Shown: positions 27,400 through 36,615, counted from the first letter of the stretch. The stretch: 64,000 nucleotides of DNA from Bradyrhizobium sp. BR13661 (GCF_029892425.1 NZ_JARXWB010000014.1:62001-126000); one strand, 5' to 3'. Notes: a model not told the origin generated them from the letters alone. Program-made: numbers and translations.

Positions 27400-27794
27400 G
27401 CGCCGCCCCCCAAGGCAGCATCTAACGACACAACAATTAACGCTACACAAGACCAGACGATTGCTACTTTGGCAAGACACGCCTTTTGAGTGCGCTGCGA
27501 CAGTTCGCAACTGCGATCAATCTGCCACAACTCATCGCTGCAAATCCCGCTGCGATTTGGCTCGGCGATCCACCCGCTCGCCATTGCAGCAAGAGATTTG
27601 AGAAATCTCATCAGTGAGACCGAGTCTCGCGACACCGACACGCTCCTCTGGACGCAACCGCCCGTTCGCGGCGCGTAAACCGCACAATCTGGCAAATTTC
27701 CACCCGTTCGCCGCTGGCACACCGCTTGCTGAAGCTGTTCCTGTTCACGTCCCGGAACGCGCAACAAGACGCGTCAACATCAGATGAGGAAACC
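27400..27794. other. Divergent intergenic region with two small hairpins
   Basis: This 395-base stretch separates the lipoprotein gene (minus) and the luciferase-family gene (plus). It is AT-richer than the flanks. GAGATTT-GAG-AAATCTC is at 27593-27609 and GAGAC-CGA-GTCTC at 27616-27628. No frame is convincing. Promoters for both directions should be here, but I could not define boxes. Confidence 0.35.
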
Positions 27795-28892
27795 ATGGAG
27801 ATCGGCTATTTCACGATGCCTTCGCATCCGCCGGAGTGCGGGTTGAAGGAAGGACATGATTGGGACCTGCAGGTCCTGCGCTGGCTCGACGAGCTCGGCT
27901 ACCAGGAAGCCTGGATCGGCGAGCACCACACCGCGCCCTGGGAACCCAATCCCACGCCGGACCTCCTGATCGCGCAGGCCTTGATGCAGACCAAGCGCTT
28001 GCGCATCGGACCCGGCGGCTTCCTGCTGCCCTATCACCATCCCGCGGAGCTCGCCAACCGCGTCGCGATGCTGGACCATCTCTCCGAGGGCCGGCTCAAT
28101 TTCGGCGTCGCGGCATCAGGCCTGCCGAGCGACTGGGCGATGTTCAACGTCGACGGCATGAGCGGACAGAACCGCGACATGACCCGCGAGGCGCTGGAGA
28201 TCATTTTGAAACTCTGGACGGAGCCGGCACCGTTCACCCACAAAGGAAAATTCTGGACGGTGACCAAGCCGGACACGATGTTCGACTTCCTGAAGCCGCA
28301 CATCAAGCCGCTGCAGGCGCCGCATCCGCCGATCGGCGTTGCGGGTCTCTCCAAGAACTCGGACACGCTGAAGCTCGCGGGCGAGCGCGGCTTCATCCCG
28401 ATGAGCCTCAACCTCAACCCGGCCTATGTCTCCAGCCATTGGGACTCGGTCGTAACAGGCGCCGCCAAGACCGGCCGCACACCGAACCGGCAGGACTGGC
28501 GGCTGGTGCGCGAGGTGTTCGTCGCCGACACCGACGAGGAGGCTTGGAAGCTCTCGACCGGCGACATGATGGGCCGGATGATGAGCGAGTACTTCCTGCC
28601 CCTGCTCGGCCATTTCGGCTTCAAGGACTATCTGAAGCACGCACCCGACGTGCCGGACAGCGACGTCACGGTCGAATATTGCGCCAAGCGGAACTGGATC
28701 ATCGGCTCGCCTTCGACCGTCGCCGAAAAGATCGAGACCATCTACGACGAGGTCGGCGGTTTCGGCGTGCTCTGCGTGTTCGGCTTCGACTACAAGCACA
28801 AGCCGGAAGCCTGGCATCATTCGCTCGCGCTGCTGAAGAACGAGGTGATGCCGCGCCTGAAGCATCTCGGCTCCGCGCAGAAGGCGGCTTGA
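27795..28892 (+). CDS. LLM-class flavin-dependent monooxygenase (bacterial luciferase family)
   Basis: A 365-residue TIM-barrel enzyme of the luciferase-like group that uses reduced FMN and oxygen. Typical parts are WIGEHHTAPWEPNPTPDL, LPYHHPAELANRVAMLDHLS and RLNFGVAASGLPSDW. The start at 27795 (MEIGYFTMPSHPPE) follows AGGA at six bases. The next gene, 57 bases downstream, encodes a flavin reductase that could supply reduced flavin, making a two-component system. The sequence alone does not give the substrate. The sigma-54 activator at 29708-31585 faces this pair and is a possible regulator. Confidence 0.88.
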   Translation: MEIGYFTMPSHPPECGLKEGHDWDLQVLRWLDELGYQEAWIGEHHTAPWEPNPTPDLLIAQALMQTKRLRIGPGGFLLPYHHPAELANRVAMLDHLSEGRLNFGVAASGLPSDWAMFNVDGMSGQNRDMTREALEIILKLWTEPAPFTHKGKFWTVTKPDTMFDFLKPHIKPLQAPHPPIGVAGLSKNSDTLKLAGERGFIPMSLNLNPAYVSSHWDSVVTGAAKTGRTPNRQDWRLVREVFVADTDEEAWKLSTGDMMGRMMSEYFLPLLGHFGFKDYLKHAPDVPDSDVTVEYCAKRNWIIGSPSTVAEKIETIYDEVGGFGVLCVFGFDYKHKPEAWHHSLALLKNEVMPRLKHLGSAQKAA

Positions 28893-28949
28893 CCGAATAC
28901 GGGTGCGGCGCGAACGTGCCGCACCCGGTTTCATTTTGGAGATCTTTAC

Positions 28950-29519
28950 GTGAGCGTCGATGCCAATCCTCTTGACGCGAAGCAGTTCAAGCAGGCGATG
29001 CGCCAATGCGCCGGCGCGGTTGCACTGGTCACGGTTGGTGCCGAGCACGGCAAGCGCACCGGGCTCACGGTGACCTCGGCCTGCTCGCTGTCGGACAATC
29101 CGCCCTCGCTGATCGTCTGTGTCAACCGCAACGCCAGCGCCCACGCGCGCATCCGCGAGGAAGGCGCTTTCGCGATCAACTTCCTGCACGAGGATCATGC
29201 GCTGCTGGCGCTGACCTTCAGCGGCCAGAAGGGCGTCAACGGCGACGATCGCTTTGCCTTCGGTCAGTGGACGCGCGGCGAGACCGGCGCGCCTGTGCTG
29301 ACGGATGCGATGGCGGCATTCGATTGCGTGCTGGCGCAGGAGTTCGAGACCAGGACGCATTCGATCTTCGTCGGCGAAGTGCGTGGCGCGACGCATTCGG
29401 CCACGGCGGCGCCGCTTGTCTATCTGCGCAGCAGCTTCCACACACCGCACGAAATCCGCGAGACCGTTTCAGTCGGCGATCTCGATTCACGGCATTTGAG
29501 CTGGACGGATTTTTCGTAA
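28950..29519 (+). CDS. Flavin reductase, HpaC/DIM6-NTAB family
   Basis: A 189-residue FMN-binding split-barrel reductase. FKQAMRQCAGAVALVTVG, GLTVTSACSLSDNPPSLIVC (20 residues), AFAINFLHEDH and PLVYLRSSFH are family features. It would reduce flavin with NAD(P)H for the luciferase-family oxygenase encoded just upstream. Translation begins at a GTG with GGAG nine bases before. A hairpin-rich repeat follows the gene and may end the transcript. Confidence 0.88.
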   Translation: MSVDANPLDAKQFKQAMRQCAGAVALVTVGAEHGKRTGLTVTSACSLSDNPPSLIVCVNRNASAHARIREEGAFAINFLHEDHALLALTFSGQKGVNGDDRFAFGQWTRGETGAPVLTDAMAAFDCVLAQEFETRTHSIFVGEVRGATHSATAAPLVYLRSSFHTPHEIRETVSVGDLDSRHLSWTDFS

Positions 29520-29540
29520 GCGCGCGCTACAAGTTCGGTG

Positions 29541-29696
29541 CCTCTCCCTTCTCCCCTTGCGGGAGAAGGTGGCGCGAAGCGCCGGATGAGGGGTATCTCT
29601 CCGCGAATTCGATAAGCAAAGTGAAGGCGGAGAGATACCCCCTCACCCGTCTCGCCGCTACGCGGCGCGCCACCCTCTCCCGCAAGGGGAGAGGGA
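29541..29696. repeat. Palindromic intergenic repeat with nested 15-base stem
   Basis: Outer arms CTTCTCCCCTTGCGGGAGAAG and its counterpart CCTCTCCCGCAAGGGGAGAGG belong to the CTCTCCCC class. Inside, GGGGTATCTCTCCGC (29590-29604) pairs exactly with its complement at 29627-29641. It lies between two converging genes and could terminate both. Confidence 0.7.
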
Positions 29697-29707
29697 AAGA
29701 AAGGTCG

Positions 29708-31585
29708 TTACTGCGCCGTCTCGATCTTCAGCTGCTTGATCTTCCGATACAGTGTCGCGCGGCTGAGCTTCAGCGCGCGGGCCGCCTCCGTCACGCGGCC
29801 GCCGTGCTTGCGCAAGGCCTCGATGATCGTGGCGCGCTCGGCGGCTTCGAGATCCGTCTCCGCTGTCCTGCCACCAAACGGCGGCAGGTCGAGATCGGCA
29901 TCCGTGATGACGCCGTCCTCCGCCGTGCAGCCGGCGAGCCGGAGCACGTGGCGGAGCTGGCGCATGTTGCCGGGATAGGGATAGGCCGCCAGCTGCGCCC
30001 AAGCCTCCGGCGAAAGGCGGCAGTTCGGCGCTTCCTCGCGCGCGATCTGGCGGATGATGTCATCCCGGTCCGCGCGCTCGCGCAAGGCCGGCAACCGCAC
30101 CTCCATGCCGCGCAGACGGAAATAGAGGTCGGCACGGAAAGCGCCCTCCTCGGCCATGCGGCCGAGATCGCGATGGGTGGCGCTGATCAGACGTATATCC
30201 ACCGGCACCGGCTTGAGCGCGCCGAGCGGCCAGACCTCGCGGTTTTCCAGCACGCGCAACAGCCGCGTCTGCAAGCCGATCGGCATGTCGCCGATCTCGT
30301 CCAGGAACAGCGTGCCGCCGTCGGCCTGCGCGATCAGGCCCTTCGAGCCATCGCGCCGCGCGCCGGTAAAAGCACCGGCCTCGTAGCCGAACAGCTCGGC
30401 ATCGATCAGGCTCTCCGGCATCGCCGCGCAGTTCAGCGCGACGTAGTTGTTGCGGGCGCGGTTGCTCGCGGCGTGAATGGCCCGCGCGAACACGTCCTTG
30501 CCGACACCGGTTTCGCCATGCAGCAGCACCGGCAGATTGTGATCGCCGATGCTCCGAAGGCGCTGCACGCTCTTGACGAGACCGGGATCACGGCCGGCAA
30601 GCCGACGTAGCGCGTCGAAGCGATCGACAAGCGCACCTCGGTGTAACGTCGAGGACCTTGCACGCAGCGGCGGCACGATATGACTGTGGCCCAGCGGCTG
30701 GCCATCGGCGCGACGCAGCTCGACGAGTTCGTCGGCATGGCGAGCACGGTCGAGCTTGATGTAGCGCGACAGATCGATACCCGAGGCAATCAGGCCGTCG
30801 GTGAGGCCGAGGAGTGCGCGCGCCGAACGGCAGGCACCGACGATGCGGCGGTCATCATCATAGGCGAGCAGGCCGCTGCCGCCGTCGCCCGGCACCGTCG
30901 CGATCCAGGCGTTGCGGAAATGATCGCGGAAGATCGCACCCTCCATCCGCCGCGTCGCCTCCATCGTCACAGCCAGCGCGAGTTGATGTGCGGACCGATC
31001 GAGATCCTCGCGGCAGGAGGTGATGTTGACCGCACCGGCGAGACGCCCGGCCGGGTCAAACAACGGCGCCACCGCACAGGAGAACATGTGCCATTGCGCG
31101 CGAAAATGTTCGTCGCGATGCACCAGGATCGGCTTCTGCTCGGCGAGGCAGGTCCCGAGCCCGTTGGTGCCCTCGCACGTCTCGGCAAAGTTCGAGCCCG
31201 TGTAGATCTTCCAGTCCATGAACATCCGCGCGTCAGCCTCGCCAGGCAGACGGCTGAACAACATGGTCGCGTTCGTGTCAGCCAGATTGACGCAATAACC
31301 GGCGTCGCGCAGCACGCGGGCGAGATCGTCGAGCTCGGGCGTGAGCAGCCGGATGGTCTCTTCCATGGGCTCGGCGACGTGACGGACCTCGGCCTCGGTG
31401 AGCGTCTGCGGCGGACCCTGACGCGCGGGATCGAGCTTGTGGCTGATCAGGCAACGCCGCCAGGAGTTTTCGATCCGCGACGAGGCGTCGACGTCGGCCA
31501 AGCGGTCATTAACCTGATTGGCCACGGACAAGACACGGGCGACATGGTTCGAGGCCGAAAGGCTGGCCATCGCGGACGTCTCCAC
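29708..31585 (-). CDS. AcoR-type sigma-54-dependent transcriptional activator
   Basis: A 625-residue regulator. An N-terminal GAF-type sensor part occupies about residues 60-230. The AAA+ domain follows with Walker A GETGVGKD, the sigma-54 contact loop GAFTGA (GYEAGAFTGARRDG) and Walker B GGTLFLDEIGD. The C-terminus is a Fis-type helix-turn-helix (GGRVTEAARALKLSRATLYR). It should activate promoters bound by RpoN in response to a small ligand. AcoR relatives control acetoin, aromatic or alcohol oxidation. The gene converges with the monooxygenase/flavin reductase pair; regulation of that pair is possible but no -24/-12 site was found in front of it. Confidence 0.92.
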   Translation of the reverse strand: METSAMASLSASNHVARVLSVANQVNDRLADVDASSRIENSWRRCLISHKLDPARQGPPQTLTEAEVRHVAEPMEETIRLLTPELDDLARVLRDAGYCVNLADTNATMLFSRLPGEADARMFMDWKIYTGSNFAETCEGTNGLGTCLAEQKPILVHRDEHFRAQWHMFSCAVAPLFDPAGRLAGAVNITSCREDLDRSAHQLALAVTMEATRRMEGAIFRDHFRNAWIATVPGDGGSGLLAYDDDRRIVGACRSARALLGLTDGLIASGIDLSRYIKLDRARHADELVELRRADGQPLGHSHIVPPLRARSSTLHRGALVDRFDALRRLAGRDPGLVKSVQRLRSIGDHNLPVLLHGETGVGKDVFARAIHAASNRARNNYVALNCAAMPESLIDAELFGYEAGAFTGARRDGSKGLIAQADGGTLFLDEIGDMPIGLQTRLLRVLENREVWPLGALKPVPVDIRLISATHRDLGRMAEEGAFRADLYFRLRGMEVRLPALRERADRDDIIRQIAREEAPNCRLSPEAWAQLAAYPYPGNMRQLRHVLRLAGCTAEDGVITDADLDLPPFGGRTAETDLEAAERATIIEALRKHGGRVTEAARALKLSRATLYRKIKQLKIETAQ

Positions 31586-31648
31586 GCTGTATTATTGTGC
31601 AAAGTCTGGCAGCACGGACGGGGATGTCAATCGGGAAACGGTTTCGCT

Positions 31649-31727
31649 GTCATTCCGGGGCGCGCGTCAGCGCGAACCCGGAATCTCGAGATTCCGGGTT
31701 CGATGCTTCGCATCGCCCCGGGATGAC
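31649..31727. repeat. Palindromic intergenic repeat (GTCATTCCGGGGCG class), copy 1
   Basis: TGTCATTCCGGGGCG at the left and CGCCCCGGGATGAC at the right are inverted copies. Between them lie ATTCCGGG/CCCGGAAT stems and GATGCTTCGCATC. It sits between the starts of the activator gene and the end of the carboxylase gene. A related element is at 63138-63265. Confidence 0.7.
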
Positions 31728-31759
31728 GGCGCAGGACAATCAGATTTGCTGCACCGCCC

Positions 31760-34700
31760 TCACCACGTGTCGATGCACGGCCGCTTCTTCGTCGTCCTCG
31801 GCTCGGGCTTCGGCACCGAGCGCAGGCCGGCCGTGATCCAGCGCCGCGTCTCGGCGGGATCGATGACGTTGTCGATCTCGAACACCGAGGCGATCGAGAC
31901 CGCCTTGCCGTTGGCGTAGAGCTCGGCGACCTTGTTGCGGTAATAAGTCTCGCGCTCTTCGGGATCGGCAATCGCCTCCATCTCCTTGCGGAAGCCGAGG
32001 CGGACGTAGCCTTCGAGACCCATGCCGCCGAACTCGCCGGTCGGCCAGGCAGCGGTGAAGAACGAGGCGTGGAAGCCGCCGCCGATCATCGACTGCGCGC
32101 CGAGGCCATAGCCCTTGCGCAGCACGATGCCGAACAGCGGCACCGTGAGGCTCGCTCCCGTGACGAACATGCGCGAGACGTGGCGCACGATTGCAGTCTT
32201 CTCGGCCTCGGGGCCAACCATGAAGCCGGGCGTGTCGCAAAGCGAGACGACAGGCAGATCGAAGGCGTCGCAGAGCTGAAGGAAGCGCGCGGCCTTGTCG
32301 CCGGCGTCGGCATCGATGGCGCCGCCGAGATGGCGCGGATTGTTGGCGATCAGACCGAACGGTTTTCCTTCGATGCGGATCAGCGCAGTGATCATGCCGA
32401 CGCCGTACTCGCGGCGGAGCTCCAGCACAGAATCCTTGTCGGCGACGAGATCGATCACGCTGCGGATGTCGTAGACGCGCAGGCGGTTCTCGGGGATGGC
32501 GCGGCGGAGCAGGCGCTGGTCGGCCGCCTCCCAGTCCGTCACCGCACCCTGGAAATAGGACAGGTACTTTTGCGCGACTGATGTCGCCTCTTCCTCGTCC
32601 TCGACCAGGATGTCGATGACGCCGTTCGGCGACTGGAACGAGACCGGGCCGACTTCGGCCGGATGATAGACGCCGAGGCCGCCGCCTTCGATCATCGCGG
32701 GGCCGCCCATGCCGATCGAGGCATTCCTGGTGGCGATGATGACGTCGCAGCAACCGAGCATCGCAGCGTTGCCGGCGAAGCAATAGCCGGAGACGATTCC
32801 GATGACAGGCACGAGGCCGGAGAGCCTTGCGAACTGCACGAAGGACGGGCCGTCAAGGCCGGTCATCCCGAGCCGGTCGGTGTCGCCGGGCCGGCCGCCG
32901 CCGCCTTCGGCGTAAAACACCAGCGGCACGCGCCAATCTTCCGCGAGCGTCAGCATGCGGTCGATCTTCTTGTGGTTCATGTGGCCCTGCGTGCCCGCGA
33001 GCACGGTGTAGTCATAGGCCACGACGATGCAGCGCGCGGCGTCTCCGCCGAACTTTTCGGCGTTGACGGTGGCGACGCCCATGACGAGACCGTCGGCCGG
33101 CGTGTTCTTGATGAGATCGTCCAGCTTGCGACGGCGTCGCTGGGCAGCAATGGCGAGGCTGCCATATTCCATGAACGAGCCGGCGTCGACGAGCTGCGCG
33201 ACGTTCTCGCGTGCGGTGCGCTGATTGGTGTTGCGGCGCCGCTCGACCGAGGCTGGGCGGTTCGCATCGAGCGTCTTGGCCTGGCGCGCAATCAGCTCGG
33301 CCAGATCCGGGCGGATATGATCGAGATCGATGTCGGCTTCCGCGGCCGTGCTGTCAGCCGCGACGTCCAACGGTTCGAGATAGAGGATCGGCTCACCGTG
33401 CAACAGCGTGACCCCGTCGCCGGCCGCGAGCTTCATGACGCGGCCGCCCTGCTCGGCCATGACGAGGTGCTCCATCTTCATGGACTCGATCACGGCGAGC
33501 TGCTGGCCCGGGCGCACGATCTCGCCTTCCTTGACCTGGATGGTGACGATGGTGCCTTGCAGGGGCGCTGCGACCATCACCGCGCCTTCGGGCACGGCTT
33601 GTGCGACGTGCGCCTCGGCGGCATGTGCGCCGCTGCGCTCGGCCGCGGCAAAATAGAGCGGCTTGGCCGCACCATCCGCCGCTTCAACGAGCTTTGCGAT
33701 GTTGCGATCGATGAAGTCGGTCGCGATGCGGTTCGTTTTGAAATCGGGATGCGCCAGCACGGCCTGCAGGAAAGCGATGTTGGTGACGACGCCGTCGATC
33801 CGGAACTCGCGGAGAGCGCGCGAGGCCTTTGCCACGACGTCGTGCCAGGCCTCGCCCGGCGTGTGCACGATGACCTTGGCCAGCAGCGAGTCGAAGGCCG
33901 CGCTGGTCTTGTATCCTGAGTATCCAAAACTATCGACGCGGACGCCGGGGCCTGACGGCGGCTCGAACACGGCGAGCACACCGCCGGTCGGATGCGTTGC
34001 GCCGGTCTCGTCCAGCGTCTCCATGTTGACGCGGAGCTGCATGGCATAGCCGCGCGACTTGGGGATTGAATCTTGGGCCAAACCGAGCGAGGCCAATGAA
34101 CTGCCTGCAGCAATCGCAAGCTGGGCGCGGACGAGATCGAGGCCAAGCACCTCCTCGGTTACTGTGTGCTCGACCTGGAGCCGCGGATTGGCCTCGATGA
34201 AGGCAAAGCTGTCTTCGGCGGTGCCATCGACCAGGAACTCGAACGTGCCGAGATTGTCGTAGGACGCCGACGTGGCGAGCTGCCTGGCCGCCTCGATGAT
34301 GCGACCACGCAAGCTGTCGCTCAGCGACGGGCTCGGCGCCACCTCGATCAGCTTCTGGTGCCGGCGCTGGATGGTGCATTCGCGCTCCCCGAGATGCGAG
34401 ATCGCACCGTGACGATCGCCGATGATCTGCACCTCGATGTGGCGCGCCTGCCGGATCAGCCGCTCGGCATAGACGCCATCAAAGCCAAATGCCGCCTTGG
34501 CCTCGGATTGGCAGCGGGCATAGGCTTCCGCCAGATCAGCAGCATTCTCAACGACGCGCATGCCACGCCCGCCGCCGCCCGCCATTGCCTTGATCACGAT
34601 TGCCGCATTGCTGCCAAGCGAGGTGAAAAAGGCCGTGATCTCGTCCAGGCTCGACGGCCCGCTGGTGCCGGCAATGATGGGCACGCCACAGCGCTTTGCC

Positions 34701-35065
34701 AGTTGCCGTGCGGCGATCTTGTCGCCGAACAATTCGAGAGCGGCCGGCTTCGGCCCGACAAAGGCGATGCTTGCGGCGGCGCAGGCCTTGGCAAATGCCG
34801 CGTTCTCGCTGAGGAAGCCGTAGCCAGGATGCACGGCATCGCAGCCAGCGCTCTTGGCCGCCTTCACCATCGCTTCGATGTCGAGATAGGCGCGCGCACC
34901 ACGGCCGGGGATTTCGACGGCCTCGTCGGCCACACGCACGTGCAGTGACAGCGCGTCATCAGCAGGATGGATCGCAACCGTCGCGATGCCGGCGTCGGCC
35001 GCGGCACGCGCGATGCGGATGGCGATCTCGCCGCGATTGGCGATCAGAAGCTTTTTGAACGACAT
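31760..35065 (-). CDS. Single-chain biotin-dependent acyl-CoA carboxylase (BC-BCCP-CT fusion)
   Basis: One chain of 1,101 residues carries every activity of a carboxylase. Residues 1-455 are biotin carboxylase (LLIANRGEIAIRIARAA; MAGGGGRGMR ATP loop; IEANPRLQVEHTVTEE). Residues 495-565 are the biotin carrier with the biotinyl Lys530 in ESMKMEH. Residues 590-1101 are the two-half carboxyltransferase (ARENVAQLVDAGSFMEYG; SGYCFAGNAAMLG; LCDTPGFMVGPEAEKT; GGGFHA). Most bacteria split these among two to four genes. The layout matches single-chain long-chain or broad acyl-CoA carboxylases. GGAG lies eight bases before ATG 35065. The acyl substrate and physiological role are not visible from the neighbours. 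Confidence 0.92.
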   Translation of the reverse strand: MSFKKLLIANRGEIAIRIARAAADAGIATVAIHPADDALSLHVRVADEAVEIPGRGARAYLDIEAMVKAAKSAGCDAVHPGYGFLSENAAFAKACAAASIAFVGPKPAALELFGDKIAARQLAKRCGVPIIAGTSGPSSLDEITAFFTSLGSNAAIVIKAMAGGGGRGMRVVENAADLAEAYARCQSEAKAAFGFDGVYAERLIRQARHIEVQIIGDRHGAISHLGERECTIQRRHQKLIEVAPSPSLSDSLRGRIIEAARQLATSASYDNLGTFEFLVDGTAEDSFAFIEANPRLQVEHTVTEEVLGLDLVRAQLAIAAGSSLASLGLAQDSIPKSRGYAMQLRVNMETLDETGATHPTGGVLAVFEPPSGPGVRVDSFGYSGYKTSAAFDSLLAKVIVHTPGEAWHDVVAKASRALREFRIDGVVTNIAFLQAVLAHPDFKTNRIATDFIDRNIAKLVEAADGAAKPLYFAAAERSGAHAAEAHVAQAVPEGAVMVAAPLQGTIVTIQVKEGEIVRPGQQLAVIESMKMEHLVMAEQGGRVMKLAAGDGVTLLHGEPILYLEPLDVAADSTAAEADIDLDHIRPDLAELIARQAKTLDANRPASVERRRNTNQRTARENVAQLVDAGSFMEYGSLAIAAQRRRRKLDDLIKNTPADGLVMGVATVNAEKFGGDAARCIVVAYDYTVLAGTQGHMNHKKIDRMLTLAEDWRVPLVFYAEGGGGRPGDTDRLGMTGLDGPSFVQFARLSGLVPVIGIVSGYCFAGNAAMLGCCDVIIATRNASIGMGGPAMIEGGGLGVYHPAEVGPVSFQSPNGVIDILVEDEEEATSVAQKYLSYFQGAVTDWEAADQRLLRRAIPENRLRVYDIRSVIDLVADKDSVLELRREYGVGMITALIRIEGKPFGLIANNPRHLGGAIDADAGDKAARFLQLCDAFDLPVVSLCDTPGFMVGPEAEKTAIVRHVSRMFVTGASLTVPLFGIVLRKGYGLGAQSMIGGGFHASFFTAAWPTGEFGGMGLEGYVRLGFRKEMEAIADPEERETYYRNKVAELYANGKAVSIASVFEIDNVIDPAETRRWITAGLRSVPKPEPRTTKKRPCIDTW

Positions 35066-35194
35066 GCAGCGATCTCCATGCCCGCAAACCAAACGCGCGG
35101 GTCGGCAGGTTCGATGATCCTGCTTCTTAACTTTAGCCGCAGCCGTCAAGGGCAAGGAAGCCCGTCGCGATGACCGGTCCCGCGGGCCGGAATA

Positions 35195-35878
35195 TCAATT
35201 GCCGGCGCGGTCCGCGACCAGGCGAATAATCCGCCCGACGGCAGACGGGATCGGCGCGATGATCGGCACCGTAAACATCGGTTGCAACTCGCGCGCGGCT
35301 TCGCCCAGCGGCCCGCCGCCGATGATGACGGCCTCGGCGCCGTCCTGCGCGATGCAGACCTCGACCGCGGCGGCGAGCGCTTCGCGCAGCCGCGCCGGCT
35401 CGCGCATCAGCTCTTGCGGATCGCCTTCGGCGAAGCGGGACCCGGTGTAGCGGGACCGCAATCCCAACGCCTCCGGCAGCGCATCGATCTTCGTTTTGAG
35501 CAGCGGCGTCGTGGTCGCGACACCGAAGCGGCGGCCGGTCTCCGCAGCCGCCAGCATCGAGGCCTCGCCGAGGCCGACCGCGGGCAAGCTCATCGCCGCC
35601 TTGATCCCCGCAAGGCCAGGATTGCCGAATGCCGAGACGATGATGCCATCGCAGGAGTCTCGATGCGCGCGTGCGATCTGTTCGACCTCGGGCGCGGCGG
35701 CGCCGAGTGCGTCAGGTGTCACAATCATCGCAGGTGCGCGCGTTGCCGTCGCCCCGATGAAATCGAAACCATCACCGGCAGCGGACGCCGCGATAGCCAC
35801 CATCATTGCGGTGGTGGCTTCAAGACTATTCGGATTGATCAGGAGGATGCGCGCGCGGCGATCGGATCTCGGGCCCAT
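35195..35878 (-). CDS. Asp/Glu/hydantoin racemase-family protein lacking both usual cysteines
   Basis: A 227-residue protein of the aspartate/hydantoin racemase fold (RILLINPNS, then a switch-like repeat of two halves). Family enzymes use two Cys as acid and base. Here the first site reads IIVSAFGNPG with Ala where CF is expected, and the second reads VIIGGGPLGE with Gly where GCAG is expected. The fold seems intact, so it may be a different lyase or isomerase subgroup, or a binding protein. It lies 129 bases upstream of the carboxylase on the same strand and just after a chemoreceptor remnant. No function is assigned. Confidence 0.8.
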   Translation of the reverse strand: MGPRSDRRARILLINPNSLEATTAMMVAIAASAAGDGFDFIGATATRAPAMIVTPDALGAAAPEVEQIARAHRDSCDGIIVSAFGNPGLAGIKAAMSLPAVGLGEASMLAAAETGRRFGVATTTPLLKTKIDALPEALGLRSRYTGSRFAEGDPQELMREPARLREALAAAVEVCIAQDGAEAVIIGGGPLGEAARELQPMFTVPIIAPIPSAVGRIIRLVADRAGN

Positions 35879-35890
35879 TCCCCTGCTATA

Positions 35891-36019
35891 CTAGGCCACC
35901 CGCACGTCCGCAACGAAGGCTGAGATATCGTTCTCCAGCGATTGCAGCTTCCGGCTCGGCCGGCCGCTCGATTGCAGCACGAGGCCCGCGGCCTGGCCGG
36001 TCTCGTTGCCGACGCCTAG
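35891..36019 (-). pseudogene. C-terminal remnant of a methyl-accepting chemotaxis protein
   Basis: On the minus strand one frame reads about 42 residues to a stop at 35891: NETGQAAGLVLQSSGRPSRK, then LQSLENDISAFVADVRVA. This matches the last helix and end of alphaproteobacterial chemoreceptors (E-T-x-Q-A-A-x-x-V-L ... L-x-x-x-V-x-x-F-L-x-x-V-R). There is no start codon and the frame is cut by the TetR gene's end. It is therefore what is left after deletion of a larger receptor gene. The match is from memory and short. Confidence 0.55.
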
Positions 36020-36615
36020 CGACCGCGCTTGCCGAGCACCAGATCGATGGTGTGGGCGGCGATCTTGCGCAATTGAGGCTCGTCATCGAAGGCCCGTTCG
36101 AGCACGGCAAGGCCGCGCGTCACCGTGATGATGTGCAGGGCTGCCGCCGCCGGGTTGCCGCTGAACTCTCCTCGCTCGGCGCCGGCCGACAATGCCTCCT
36201 GAACCAGCGTGGTGATGCGCGACACCAGGCTGGCAAAGGCCTTGCGCGCGTCCTCGTCGAGCCCCTCGCCCTCAGCTGCGCCGAGTTCCATCAGCCCCCG
36301 CGTGGTCGGACATCCGCGCGGCGGCGAGCCCGAACGGAAATTGCTGATGGTCAGGTCGAAGAATGCCGTGAGACGCTTGCGCAACGAGCCCGCGCCGAGT
36401 GCCTTTTGCAGGGCGAGCAAATAGTCGGCGGCGTAACGCTCATAAGCCTGGAGAAACAGCGCCTCCTTGCTGCCGAAGGCGTTGTAGAGGCTGCCGCGCT
36501 GGACGCCGGCATCGCGCGCGATGTCCGACAGCGAGGTGCCGCGCACGCCTTTACGCCAGAACTGGTCGAACGCGACCCGTAAGACGTCATCGTGATCGAA
36601 TTCGCGCGGCCTCAA
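36016..36615 (-). CDS. TetR/AcrR-family transcriptional repressor
   Basis: A 199-residue regulator. Residues 8-54 form the TetR helix-turn-helix (GVRGTSLSDIARDAGVQRGS, then LYNAFGSKEALFLQAY). The ligand-binding part (60-195) has the GCPTTRGLMELG segment common in the subgroup that responds to electrophiles or quinones. It is divergent from the tautomerase gene with 150 bases between, and probably represses it and itself. An inverted repeat at 36632-36646 is a candidate operator. Its end abuts the chemoreceptor remnant. Confidence 0.9.
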   Translation of the reverse strand: MRPREFDHDDVLRVAFDQFWRKGVRGTSLSDIARDAGVQRGSLYNAFGSKEALFLQAYERYAADYLLALQKALGAGSLRKRLTAFFDLTISNFRSGSPPRGCPTTRGLMELGAAEGEGLDEDARKAFASLVSRITTLVQEALSAGAERGEFSGNPAAAALHIITVTRGLAVLERAFDDEPQLRKIAAHTIDLVLGKRGR

